A stretch of 64,000 bases of DNA, taken from Bradyrhizobium ontarionense (lineage in GTDB: Bacteria > Pseudomonadota > Alphaproteobacteria > Rhizobiales > Xanthobacteraceae). Location of the stretch: the NCBI RefSeq assembly GCF_021088345.1, contig NZ_CP088156.1:1116001-1180000 (forward strand), given 5' to 3'. Under the pieces are notes generated by a model. The model was not told where the DNA came from. It was given only the letters and a program-made list of their open reading frames with translations, and did not search any database. Of the stretch, positions 8,705 to 16,916 are shown one piece after another. The translations under genes and the position numbers were made by a program. Each line of letters opens with the position of its first letter. Within the stretch, counting starts at the first letter, position 1.

Positions 8705-10033
8705 TTGTTGTCGAGAATGCGGCGTTGGATTGAAGCTCGGATGGGTGATGGCAAGACCAGAGCGGCGGACCGCCTGGACCCGGACGTGACACTCATGATC
8801 GATTCTCTCCAATCGGAATTGAGAGCCGCCAAGGATGATGCCCTGCGGTACAAGCGGATCACCGAAGAGATGGGCGTGATCATGGGCCGGCTGCGCGACG
8901 AGCGCGACCACCACAAGCTCGAACGGGAGTCCGTGTCCGCGGAGTTGCGGCGGCTGACGCGGCCAAGAGCTGTCCCGGCCTCCGGCAAGGGTTTGGCGAA
9001 CCGCACGGCCAACGGCCATGCCGGGCCGGCCTTGAGGAAATCTCATTCGTCCGCCCTGCGGGTGTTGTGCGTGGGCACCGGGCGCGATGGAACGACGTCT
9101 CTCACACGGATGATGCAGGACGTCTTCGACATCCAGGGCGACGGCGATGCGGCCGTGCATGAATGGGCGTCGAGTGAGCTGAACGAGCTGTTCTGCCAGC
9201 TCAAGGAGACGGGCGATCGCAGCTTCGAGGATCAGATCCGCCAGACCATCCTCAACTGTCCCCATGCGTGCGTCGTCGGCAACGGCTTTGCGGCCGTTCT
9301 GCCGGTCATCGCCGAGCTGCTCGGTGATCAGGTGACTCTGGTGCACTTGCGCCGCCGCGATCGCGCGGCCTGCATCGCAAGTCTGACCGAAAACGCAGAG
9401 CTGTCGCCGCAAAACCATGTCTACTACGCCGACTCGCCGGCAGCGCAGCGGAAGCGGCCGACCGCTTTCCATTTCGGAGAGATGTCCAGGGAGCAATGGA
9501 CGAAGCTGTCGCAGGCCGCCAAGTTCGGGTGGTACTACGATAAGACCCACGCCCTCATCGAAAAACACAAGAGCCTGTTTCCGAATACGCTCGCCGTCGA
9601 CACGGAGGACCTGAGCGCAGACAGCGTACGCGCCGCGCTGGCTCACGCTGCCGGCAGCACCGCAGCGCCGCGCGCCTTCCATGTCAACCGGTTCGTCGAT
9701 CTGCGCCATGTGCCGGTCGATCGTCGCAGCTTCGTGCAGCGGCTGTTGGGCCAGCTCGACGTCCAGAAGCTTGCGCACGACGATCTCTACGGATTGAGGC
9801 AGGTCCTCAACGAGATGATCTACCATCTGTCCCATTTTCCCGACGCGGCGCCCGGCGCGCTCGATGAGCTGCGCTGGACGCTGAGGGAGATGCATGGGGT
9901 TCTCAACAACCGTATCGACGACGTTCGCGAACTGATGGAGCGTGTCGGTGCAGGAGTGGAGACGGAAGGTCTCTCGAATGATCAGGAGCAGGACGCCCCG
10001 CGCCGGCGCAGCGGATCACGCCTGAGCAATTGA
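8705..10033 (+). CDS. sulfotransferase-like protein with N-terminal coiled coil
   Basis: A protein of about 440 residues. Residues 30-85 form a charged heptad-like helix (LMIDSLQSELRAAKDD and onwards to AELRRL) typical of a coiled coil. From residue about 117 the motif VLCVGTGRDGTTSLTRMM matches the 5'-phosphosulfate-binding P-loop of PAPS-dependent sulfotransferases (GxGRSGTTSL). VTLVHLRRRDRAACIASLTEN resembles the 3'-phosphate-binding region (hxxhRxPxxxxxS). There is no signal peptide, so it is probably cytoplasmic. Start is uncertain: TTG at 8705 or 8708 lies close behind GGGGGA, while the ATG at 8717 is further from it. It stands alone, and acceptor and product are unknown. Confidence 0.7.
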   Translation: MLSRMRRWIEARMGDGKTRAADRLDPDVTLMIDSLQSELRAAKDDALRYKRITEEMGVIMGRLRDERDHHKLERESVSAELRRLTRPRAVPASGKGLANRTANGHAGPALRKSHSSALRVLCVGTGRDGTTSLTRMMQDVFDIQGDGDAAVHEWASSELNELFCQLKETGDRSFEDQIRQTILNCPHACVVGNGFAAVLPVIAELLGDQVTLVHLRRRDRAACIASLTENAELSPQNHVYYADSPAAQRKRPTAFHFGEMSREQWTKLSQAAKFGWYYDKTHALIEKHKSLFPNTLAVDTEDLSADSVRAALAHAAGSTAAPRAFHVNRFVDLRHVPVDRRSFVQRLLGQLDVQKLAHDDLYGLRQVLNEMIYHLSHFPDAAPGALDELRWTLREMHGVLNNRIDDVRELMERVGAGVETEGLSNDQEQDAPRRRSGSRLSN

Positions 10034-10195
10034 TCCGACGATGCCCATAGCGCCCCCCATGGCCCCACCGGCTCTGCGCATGTCGGCCAAAGTGTAGGAC
10101 GATCTGTGACCGAGCGCGGCCGGGGCCCGCCCGCGCTGGCCGGCCCGTGTGTCCGTCAGCTGGTTCATGGCGGGTTGTTCGATCAGCCATCTCAC

Positions 10196-10224
10196 ACGGA
10201 GTCCTGCCGTACGCAGGACTCCGT
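10196..10224. repeat. perfect inverted repeat, 12-bp arms
   Basis: ACGGAGTCCTGC and GCAGGACTCCGT flank a five-base loop. No T-run follows on either strand, so it is not a clear intrinsic terminator, although it lies about 160 bp downstream of the sulfotransferase-like gene and next to a pseudogene. It could also be a protein-binding site or a scar of a mobile element. Confidence 0.6.
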
Positions 10225-10277
10225 CATGTTCAGTCTTGTCTCGCTCATGCAAAGTCGGTGGACCGGGAGACCATTTC

Positions 10278-10530
10278 CTATTCCGCGATCTCCGCCTTCA
10301 TCGCCGCGATCCTGTCCTCGACGAGCTTGAACGCATCTGCACCAAGATAGAGTCGCACCGGCGGGTGATCGGACCCGACCAGCTTCACAGCGCCTGCGCG
10401 GCCTTGGCTGGATCGCCGGGCTGCTTGCCACTTTTCGCCTGACGTGCCGCACGGAGGGGGGCATCACCGCGTCATAGTCGGCGATGCTCCGGCCCGCGCG
10501 GATCATCGACCGGCTCGTCCAATCCGAGCC
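10278..10530 (-). pseudogene. 3' remnant of a short-chain dehydrogenase (SDR) gene, two frameshifts
   Basis: Read on the minus strand, three pieces in different frames make up the C-terminal 85 residues or so of an SDR oxidoreductase: DWTSRSMIRAGRSIADYDAV, then AARQAKSGKQPGDPAKAAQAL, then VKLVGSDHPPVRLYLGADAF running to a stop at 10278-10280. The GDPAKAAQ and HPPVRLxLGxDA patterns are common in SDRs of Bradyrhizobium. The first frame break lies in a run of C near 10455 and the second at about 10388. No 5' part or Rossmann motif is left. It lies just upstream of the dioxygenase operon, so an older gene order was probably disrupted there. Confidence 0.65.
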
Positions 10531-10558
10531 TGGACCTGACTTGGCGCTGTCCTGGCGA

Positions 10559-10587
10559 TTGACAGGCAATTATTACATGTCTAAAAA
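10559..10587 (+). promoter_or_regulatory. promoter of the dioxygenase operon
   Basis: TTGACA at 10559-10564, a 17-base spacer, then TAAAAA at 10582-10587. The downstream AT-rich stretch contains the inverted repeat ATATG-N6-CATAT (about 10588-10603), a possible operator, before the ATG at 10621. The AT-rich tract stands out in this GC-rich sequence. The remaining sequence of the 587-bp gap holds only the inverted repeat and the SDR remnant described separately. Confidence 0.6.
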
Positions 10588-10620
10588 TATGCAAATTCAT
10601 ATAATTTACGAGATGCCTGA

Positions 10621-11571
10621 ATGGACGCGCATCCGCTCAAGCTCAAGGTGAGATCGTATGCGGCGGAGACGCCGTTCATACGTAGCCTGGTGTTTGACGT
10701 GGAGGAGGGCGTCGTGCCGCGATGGCAGGCCGGTGCACATATCCGCGTGGCGCTCCCGAATGGAGGCGACCGGCCGTACTCGCTGATGGCTCTACCGAAC
10801 CTCCCCGAGGGGGCGCTGGCGCTCGGGGTGCTGCGCGAGGAGGCTTCGACCGGCGGCTCGCGGTTCATGCATGCGCTGAAGATCGGCGACGTCGTGAAGG
10901 CAAGTGAGCCGGTGAACAATTTTCATCTGCACGAGGGAACAGCGCCCGCGCTGCTGTTTGCCGGCGGGATTGGTGTCACGCCGATCCTGTCGATGGCGGC
11001 AGAGCTCACGGCCCGCGCAAGTCCGTATCGCCTGCACTATGCGGGCCGCTCGGAAGGGCTGTTGGCATTCCTGCCGCATTTGCAGGAGATTTGCGCCAAC
11101 GGGCTGTCCGTTCATTACGATAGCGACGAGTCCCGCCTGGACATTGCGGCAGCGCTCGGCGAAGCCGCCGCGAACTCCCACATCTACGTCTGCGGTCCGG
11201 CGGGGATGATCGATGCGGTGAAGGCGGCCGCACTTGCCGGGGGCGTCCCGGCGGAGCGCGTCCACTACGAGCTTTTTAAGGCGGAGCAGCCGTCCTCGCC
11301 CGATTTGCCGTTTGAGGTCGAGCTCAAATCGACCGGGCAGGTCGTCAGCGTCGCAGCTGATCAGACCATCATCCAGGCGCTGGAGGCCGCAGGTCTCGAC
11401 GTGCTCTACGATTGCCAGCGCGGCGATTGCGGCATCTGCCAGTGCGGCGTGGTCGCGGGCGTGCCCGACCATCGCGACGTCATCCTCAGCGACGACGAGA
11501 AGGCCTCCAACAAGGTCATGCAGATCTGCGTGTCGCGCGCGAAGTCGGAACGTCTGGTGCTGGATTTATGA
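10621..11571 (+). CDS. FMN/[2Fe-2S] oxygenase reductase (PDR/VanB type)
   Basis: A 316-residue electron-transfer protein that passes electrons from NAD(P)H to a Rieske oxygenase. Domain order is FMN-binding barrel (RPYSLMALPN, residues about 56-65), NAD domain (AGGIGVTPILSM, then IYVCGPAGMIDAV) and a C-terminal plant-type ferredoxin with YDCQRGDCGICQCG and a fourth Cys in VMQICVSRA, giving C-x4-C-x2-C...C. This order is that of phthalate dioxygenase reductase and VanB. It is the first gene of the operon; the oxygenase alpha subunit begins 16 bp later, so it is the reductase for that oxygenase. Confidence 0.93.
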   Translation: MDAHPLKLKVRSYAAETPFIRSLVFDVEEGVVPRWQAGAHIRVALPNGGDRPYSLMALPNLPEGALALGVLREEASTGGSRFMHALKIGDVVKASEPVNNFHLHEGTAPALLFAGGIGVTPILSMAAELTARASPYRLHYAGRSEGLLAFLPHLQEICANGLSVHYDSDESRLDIAAALGEAAANSHIYVCGPAGMIDAVKAAALAGGVPAERVHYELFKAEQPSSPDLPFEVELKSTGQVVSVAADQTIIQALEAAGLDVLYDCQRGDCGICQCGVVAGVPDHRDVILSDDEKASNKVMQICVSRAKSERLVLDL

Positions 11572-11587
11572 GGGAGGCGGGGACGCC

Positions 11588-12928
11588 ATGACGAAATACG
11601 GAAGCAATGCCCACGCGATTGCCGCGCTGGTGCGCGAGGCCGAGGTTCACCGCGACGTCTACGTCGACCCCGAGATCTTCGAGCTCGAGATGGAGCATCT
11701 GTTCCCGAACAGCTGGGTCTATGTCGGGCATGCGAGCCAGCTGTCGAAGCCCGGCGATTTCATCACCGCCAATATCGGCCGGCAGCCGGTGCTGGCAAGC
11801 CGCCATACCGACGGCTCCATCCACGTGTTCTACAATCGCTGTCCGCACAAGGGCGTGAAGATCGCATCCGAACCCTGCGGCAACACCGGAAAATTCTTCC
11901 GGTGCCCCTATCACGCCTGGTCTTTCAAGACCGACGGCTCGCTGCTCGCGATCCCGCTGAAGAAAGGCTACGAGGGCACCGGCTTTGGCGACACCCAGGC
12001 GAACGAGGGCCTGTCGAAGGTCAAGAACGTCGTGATCTATCGCGACTTCATCTTCGCGCGGCTGAATGACAACGGCGTCTCCTTCGAGGACTATTTCGGC
12101 GAGAGCCTTTCAACAATCGACAATATGGTCGACCGCTCGCCGGAAGGGAAGCTCGCCGTCATGGCGACCCCGATCCGCTACATGCATACCTGCAACTGGA
12201 AGATGCTGGTCGAGAACCAGACCGACACCTGCCATCCGATGGTGGCGCATGAGAGCTCGGCCGGCACCGCGGTGAAGGTCTGGAAGCGCGAGCAGGGCGA
12301 TGCCACGGAGACGCCGATGGCGGTGCAGCTCTACGGTCCCTTCATGAGCCCGTACGAGTTCTACGAGCAGAGCGGCATCAGGATCTGGCCGAACGGCCAT
12401 GGCCACACCGGCGTCGCCAACTCCATCCATTCGAACTACTCGGATGTCCCCGGCTATCTCGACCAGATGGTCGCAGCCTATGGCGAGAAGCGGGCGCACG
12501 AGATCCTCGGCGAGGTCCGGCACAACACCGTGTATTTCCCGAACATCATGGTCAAGGGCGCCGTCCAGATCCTGCGCAACTTCATCCCGATCGCGGTCGA
12601 CAGGACGCTGGTCGAGAGCTGGGTCTATCGCCTGGTCGGCGCGCCCGACAAGCTCTACGAGCGTGCGTTGATGTACAACCGCTTCATCAACGCGCCGACC
12701 TCGATCGTGGGCCATGACGACCTCGAGATGTATGAGCGGGCGCAGGAAGGGTTGAAGTCCAACGGCAATCAATGGATCAACCTGCGGCGGCTCTACGACG
12801 GCAACGAAGAGCAGGACGTCACGGCGGTGATCAACGGCACCTCCGAGCGCCAGATGCGGAACCAGTTTCATGCCTGGGCGAAATTCATGACCATGGACAT
12901 GGACAAGCACGTCGAGGCCGCCGAATGA
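11588..12928 (+). CDS. aromatic ring-hydroxylating oxygenase, alpha subunit (Rieske)
   Basis: A 446-residue catalytic subunit. The Rieske [2Fe-2S] ligands are in NRCPHKGV (C-x-H) and FRCPYHAW (C-x2-H), about 20 residues apart. The mononuclear iron site is ENQTDTCHPMVAHES, with H-x4-H and the bridging Asp. The ATG at 11588 follows GGGAGGCGGGG; the longer open frame overlaps the reductase gene. In this locus the best candidate reaction is oxygenation of indole-3-acetate toward dioxindole-3-acetate, but anthranilate-type or other aryl-acid substrates cannot be excluded from sequence. Start and stop overlap the beta-subunit gene by four bases. Confidence 0.93.
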   Translation: MTKYGSNAHAIAALVREAEVHRDVYVDPEIFELEMEHLFPNSWVYVGHASQLSKPGDFITANIGRQPVLASRHTDGSIHVFYNRCPHKGVKIASEPCGNTGKFFRCPYHAWSFKTDGSLLAIPLKKGYEGTGFGDTQANEGLSKVKNVVIYRDFIFARLNDNGVSFEDYFGESLSTIDNMVDRSPEGKLAVMATPIRYMHTCNWKMLVENQTDTCHPMVAHESSAGTAVKVWKREQGDATETPMAVQLYGPFMSPYEFYEQSGIRIWPNGHGHTGVANSIHSNYSDVPGYLDQMVAAYGEKRAHEILGEVRHNTVYFPNIMVKGAVQILRNFIPIAVDRTLVESWVYRLVGAPDKLYERALMYNRFINAPTSIVGHDDLEMYERAQEGLKSNGNQWINLRRLYDGNEEQDVTAVINGTSERQMRNQFHAWAKFMTMDMDKHVEAAE

Positions 12929-13401
12929 TCACCGAAAACACGATCGCCGACTTCATCTACCGGGAGGCCGAGCTTCTCGACACGATGCAATGGCAGGCCT
13001 GGCTCGATCTGTTTCACCCCGAAGGACACTATTGGATGCCGCTCGAGTGGCAGCAGCAGGATCCGGTGCTCCAGCCGTCGCTGATGTACGAGGACCTGCT
13101 GCTGCTGAAGGTCCGGGTCGAGCGTCTGGCCGGCGAGCGCACCTTCAGCCAGAAGCCGAAGAGCCGTTGCCATCATCTGCTCCAGGCGCCGCGGATCGTC
13201 GCGTGCGACGCCGTGGCCGGCGTGTTCAAGGCCCGGACCTCCTACATCTACACCGAAACGCGCGGTGACATGCTGGAGCGTTATTCGGGATGGGCGTCGC
13301 ATGAAATCGTTCAGGTCGGCGATACCCTCAAGATCAAGCTCAAACGCGTCGATCTCGTCAATTTCGACGCGCCATTCGGCAACATCCAGCTCTTCATGTG
13401 A
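12925..13401 (+). CDS. aromatic ring-hydroxylating oxygenase, beta subunit
   Basis: A 158-residue small subunit of the Rieske oxygenase, of the ring-hydroxylating beta (SnoaL-like) fold. Characteristic parts are FIYREAELLDTMQWQAWLDL near the start and SRCHHLLQAPRIVA in the middle. It has a structural role, forming the alpha3beta3 hexamer. Its ATG overlaps the alpha-subunit stop (ATGA), which indicates coupled translation and equal amounts. Confidence 0.93.
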   Translation: MITENTIADFIYREAELLDTMQWQAWLDLFHPEGHYWMPLEWQQQDPVLQPSLMYEDLLLLKVRVERLAGERTFSQKPKSRCHHLLQAPRIVACDAVAGVFKARTSYIYTETRGDMLERYSGWASHEIVQVGDTLKIKLKRVDLVNFDAPFGNIQLFM

Positions 13402-13408
13402 GACGACC

Positions 13409-15025
13409 TTGACCGCTGCGACCACAGTCTACGCCCGCTTTCGCGAGACCGCCCTTCGCCGTGGCGAGGCGGGCTTCCTCAACGTGCTGCCGGAGACGGC
13501 CGGCATCTACGGCATCGCGGCGGGGGAGATCTCCTATCGCGCCATGCTTGACCGCGTGGAGCGCCGGCAAGCGGCGTTCGCTGCCTGCGGCTATGGCGAA
13601 GGCCATAGGGTCGGGCTGCTGCTTCAGAACCGGCCGGTGTTCGTCGAGCTGTGGTTCGCGCTCAACGCGCTCGGCGTCTCCGTGGTGCCGATCAATCCGG
13701 ACCTGCGGGTCAGCGAACTCGAATACATCATCGCGCATTCCGAGATGAACGCTGCGTTCGTCCTCGCCGAGCGGCGCGACGAGGTGGAGATGGCGGCGCG
13801 TCAGGCCGGCCGGCCGATTCCGGTGGTGACCAGCGACGACGACGCACCCGCGCCGTTCGGTGGTGTGCGGCCGGCGAGCACGGCGGACGGCTCGACCGAA
13901 TGCGCGTTGCTCTATACGTCAGGGACGACCGGGCAGCCCAAGGGCTGCGTGCTCACCAACACATATTTCCTGCATTCCGGTAACTGGTATCGCGATGTCG
14001 GCGGGCTGATCGATCTCAAGCCGGACTGCGAGCGCATGATCACGCCGCTGCCGCTGTTTCACATGAACGCGATGGCGGTATCGCTGATGGCGATGCTGTC
14101 GGTCGGCGGCAGCCTGACCATGCTCGATCGCTTCCATCCGCGCACCTGGTGGGCTTCCGTGCGCGACAGCCGTGCGACGTGCCTGCATTATCTCGGCGTC
14201 ATGCCCTCGATGCTGATGAGCGCGCCGCCGGCGGCTCAGGACCGTGCGCATATCGTGCGCTTCGGGTTCGGCGCCGGCGTCGATAAGCTGCTGCACGCGC
14301 CGTTCGAGGACCGCTTCGGCTTTCCGCTGTTGGAGGCCTGGGCGATGACCGAGACGGGAAGCGGCGGCGTCATCGCCGCCAATGTCGAGCCGCGCAAGAT
14401 CGGCACGAGCTGCTTTGGACGTCCGGCCCCCGAGGTCGACGTTCGCATCGTCGACGACAGCGGCAACGACGCGCCGGTCGGGACGCCGGGCGAGCTGCTG
14501 GTGCGGCGAGCCGGCGCGGACCCGCGTTACGGATTCTTCCGCGAGTACCTGAAGAATCCGACCGCCACCGCCGAGGCGTGGGACGGCGGCTGGCTGCATA
14601 CCGGCGACATCGTGTCGCGCGACGCGGACGGCGATCTCCATTTCGTCGATCGCAAGAAGAACGTGATCCGCCGGTCCGGCGAGAACATTGCGGCGGTCGA
14701 GGTCGAGTCCGTTCTCAACCGCCATCCTTCGGTCCGGCAGGCCGCGGTCGCGGCGACGCCGGACCAGATGCGCGGTGACGAGGTTGCAGCGGTCATCATC
14801 ACTGAGGAGGCCGGTGCCGACCGCGCGCTCGCTGAAGACATCGTCCGCTGGAGCCTGCAGCAGATGGCCTATTACAAGGCGCCGGGCTGGATCTGTTTCG
14901 TCGACAGCCTGCCGCTGACCGCAACCGAGAAGATCCAGCGCGGCGGGCTGAAGGACTTTGTCGCCAAGCTGATGTCTGATGGCGCGTTCTTTGATCTGCG
15001 CGAGCTCAAGCGGCGTCAGGTCTGA
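13409..15025 (+). CDS. acyl-CoA/aryl-CoA ligase (AMP-binding enzyme) 1
   Basis: An adenylate-forming ligase of about 538 residues that would make a CoA thioester of an aryl or acyl acid with ATP. The AMP-binding P-loop is LLYTSGTTGQPKGCV, A5 is EAWAMTETGSGG, A7 is GWLHTGDIVSRDADG, A8 is DRKKNVIRRSGENIAAVEVE, and the catalytic Lys is in PLTATEKIQRGG. The start is uncertain: a TTG at 13409, eight bases after the beta-subunit stop, gives a normal N-terminus (MTAATTVYARF); no good ATG lies nearby. It follows the oxygenase genes, so activation of the oxygenase product, for example dioxindole-3-acetate, is a reasonable proposal. Confidence 0.88.
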   Translation: MTAATTVYARFRETALRRGEAGFLNVLPETAGIYGIAAGEISYRAMLDRVERRQAAFAACGYGEGHRVGLLLQNRPVFVELWFALNALGVSVVPINPDLRVSELEYIIAHSEMNAAFVLAERRDEVEMAARQAGRPIPVVTSDDDAPAPFGGVRPASTADGSTECALLYTSGTTGQPKGCVLTNTYFLHSGNWYRDVGGLIDLKPDCERMITPLPLFHMNAMAVSLMAMLSVGGSLTMLDRFHPRTWWASVRDSRATCLHYLGVMPSMLMSAPPAAQDRAHIVRFGFGAGVDKLLHAPFEDRFGFPLLEAWAMTETGSGGVIAANVEPRKIGTSCFGRPAPEVDVRIVDDSGNDAPVGTPGELLVRRAGADPRYGFFREYLKNPTATAEAWDGGWLHTGDIVSRDADGDLHFVDRKKNVIRRSGENIAAVEVESVLNRHPSVRQAAVAATPDQMRGDEVAAVIITEEAGADRALAEDIVRWSLQQMAYYKAPGWICFVDSLPLTATEKIQRGGLKDFVAKLMSDGAFFDLRELKRRQV

Positions 15026-15045
15026 CACCGGGCATGGAGGCGATC

Positions 15046-15774
15046 ATGGGCGAGGTCCGCACGACACTCATCACGGGCGGCAATTCGGGGATCGGCGAGG
15101 CGCTGGCGAGAAAGCTCGTCGAGAAGGGGCAGCGCGTGATCTCGGTCGGGCTGGAGAAGCCGAGCTGGACCCACGATCTGCTCGCGGCCTACCGCGCCGA
15201 TCTGACCGACATCGCGGAGACGCGCGCGATCGCGCAGGAGATTTGCCGGGATCACGCCGTCGATTGCCTTGTGCACAATGCGGGGGTCATCCTGCCGAAC
15301 CTGATGCCGGATGCGAAGCCGGAAGACATTCTGGTGCTGGCGCAGTTGCACCTGGGCGCGCCGATGCTCTTGACCCAGGCGGCGCTCGAGGGGATGCGCT
15401 CGCGGCACTTCGGGCGCATCGTGTTCGTCAGCTCGCGTGCCGCGATGGGCGCGGCCACACGCTCGGCCTATTCGGCCACCAAGGCCGGCGTGCATGGCCT
15501 GGCGCGGACCTGGGCACTGGAGCTCGCCGCGAGCGGCATCACCGTGAACGTCGTCGCACCGGGGCCGATCCTGACCGACAATTTCTGGGGCATCATCCCG
15601 AAAGGCTCCGAGCAGCAGGAGCGGATGGCCCGCAACGTGCCGGTCGGGCGGCTCGGCTCGCGCGAGGATGTCGCGCACGCGATCGAATTCTTCCTCGACG
15701 AGCGGTCCGATTTCGTGACCGGCCAGGTTCTCTATGTCTGCGGCGGCACCAGCCTCGTCGGCCTCGGTCCGTGA
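15046..15774 (+). CDS. short-chain dehydrogenase/reductase (SDR)
   Basis: A 242-residue NAD(P)-dependent oxidoreductase with the classical SDR motifs: TGGNSGIGEALA for the cofactor, HNAGVI, and the catalytic Ser in IVFVSSRAAMG with YSATK (Y-x3-K). The second ATG at 15046 is chosen because GGAGG lies five bases upstream; the ATG at 15034 has no such site. It is the last gene of the dioxygenase operon. Possible roles are oxidation of a dihydrodiol or of a hydroxy-oxindole such as dioxindole to isatin; this is inferred from position only. Confidence 0.9.
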   Translation: MGEVRTTLITGGNSGIGEALARKLVEKGQRVISVGLEKPSWTHDLLAAYRADLTDIAETRAIAQEICRDHAVDCLVHNAGVILPNLMPDAKPEDILVLAQLHLGAPMLLTQAALEGMRSRHFGRIVFVSSRAAMGAATRSAYSATKAGVHGLARTWALELAASGITVNVVAPGPILTDNFWGIIPKGSEQQERMARNVPVGRLGSREDVAHAIEFFLDERSDFVTGQVLYVCGGTSLVGLGP

Positions 15775-15784
15775 TATCAGCAAC

Positions 15785-16267
15785 CTAGATCTGGTTCTGT
15801 CGAATATTCTCGACCATCTTTGCAAGCACGCGCGCGCAGACCTCGATGTCGTCGGGGTCGATCCCCGCAATCAGCCGTTCGTAATTGCTCGCCATGATCG
15901 GCCAGATCGTTCGCAGCAGCGCCTCGCCGTCCGGCGTCAACGCCACCACCCGACGACGCTGGTCCTCCTCCGCGATCTCGCGCTTGACGAATCCCGAGGA
16001 CACCATGGACTCGACCATGCGGCTGGCGGTCGACTGCTCCGTGACTGCGAGAACGGCGATCTCGTTGACGGTGAGCGTCTTGTAGATGAACAGGACCGAC
16101 AGCGTCCGGAACACGACATTGTTGACGCCATGCTCGCTCAGGTCGCGGTTCTGATCGAGGTTCCAGCGATTGGAGAGCCGGTTGAACAGATACGGGATGT
16201 AGGTTTGCAGCTGCTCTTTCGTCCTCGGCGGACCCGATTTCCATCTGCTCTTGGATTCTTTGGTCAT
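15785..16267 (-). CDS. MarR family transcriptional regulator 1
   Basis: A 160-residue winged-helix regulator. The DNA-binding part is TLSVLFIYKTLTVNEIAVLA followed by TEQSTASRMVESMVSSGFVKR and the wing EEDQRRRVVALTPDGEALL, the usual MarR pattern. It is convergent with the dioxygenase operon and lies directly behind a second marR gene, sharing one base with it (TGATG). MarR proteins often bind phenolic or aromatic acids; here indole-3-acetate, isatin or anthranilate derivatives are likely effectors. Confidence 0.92.
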   Translation of the reverse strand: MTKESKSRWKSGPPRTKEQLQTYIPYLFNRLSNRWNLDQNRDLSEHGVNNVVFRTLSVLFIYKTLTVNEIAVLAVTEQSTASRMVESMVSSGFVKREIAEEDQRRRVVALTPDGEALLRTIWPIMASNYERLIAGIDPDDIEVCARVLAKMVENIRQNQI

Positions 16268-16761
16268 TATTTCTTGCGACTTTGCTTCTTGCTCTCGGAG
16301 CGAAGTTTCGAGGAGAGAGACCGCAGCACGGACAGCGCGGTGTCGAGCTCATGGGGCGGGATGTTCTCGAGCCGCGTGCTGAGGTGCTTCTTGTGAACGG
16401 CGGCGGCCTTCGTGAATAGCGCTTCGCCCTTGGGAGTGAGACGCACGATGAACGACCGGCGATCCTCGCTCGACATCTCCCTGCTGATGAGGTCGTCGGC
16501 GAGCAGGCGCTGCACGAGCCCCGAGACGTTGCCGCCGGAGACCTTCAGGTTCTGCGACAATTGTCCGAGCGCAAGTCCGTCCCTGGAGCGGTCAAGCTGA
16601 GCCAGCACGTCGAACTTCGCGAGCGAGAGCCCGAACTCCGAACTCAGCATCGCATTCAGCGACGCGAACAGCTCGCCATGCAGAGACAGCAATTGCAGCC
16701 AAAGCCGGGTTTCAACCTGCCCAGGGACGGGAACAATGTTCTCTTTGAGTGCTGCCGGCAT
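16267..16761 (-). CDS. MarR family transcriptional regulator 2
   Basis: A 164-residue MarR-type regulator. AKFDVLAQLDRSRDGLALGQL, LKVSGGNVSGLVQRLLADDL and the wing DRRSFIVRLTPKGEALF identify the winged helix. It ends in a Lys/Arg/Ser-rich tail. It is translated just before MarR 1 (stop and start overlap), so the two are made together. The pair lies 155 bp behind iorB on the same strand. Its relatives include the third MarR in this locus (37797-38258): both share a similar N-terminal helix (LWLQLL and LWLRLL) and FDVLAQLDR. Confidence 0.92.
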   Translation of the reverse strand: MPAALKENIVPVPGQVETRLWLQLLSLHGELFASLNAMLSSEFGLSLAKFDVLAQLDRSRDGLALGQLSQNLKVSGGNVSGLVQRLLADDLISREMSSEDRRSFIVRLTPKGEALFTKAAAVHKKHLSTRLENIPPHELDTALSVLRSLSSKLRSESKKQSRKK

Positions 16762-16916
16762 TGCATGACCATCGAGTACAAAGCGTCTCGTCGATTGGAG
16801 GGATTATCGCGGGTCTTTCGCTCCGATTAGCAACCTGAGAATCGTCGTCAAGCCGCCTGATCCTGACGTCGTTCGGACCGTCCGGCAATCGAATCCTGTG
16901 CCGGGCTCGACCCGCA

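Noticed and set aside
10016..10252. Minus-strand 78-codon frame with a Gly/Ala/Met-rich end
   Set aside because: It crosses the perfect inverted repeat, overlaps the end of the sulfotransferase-like gene and has no recognisable feature or good start site.
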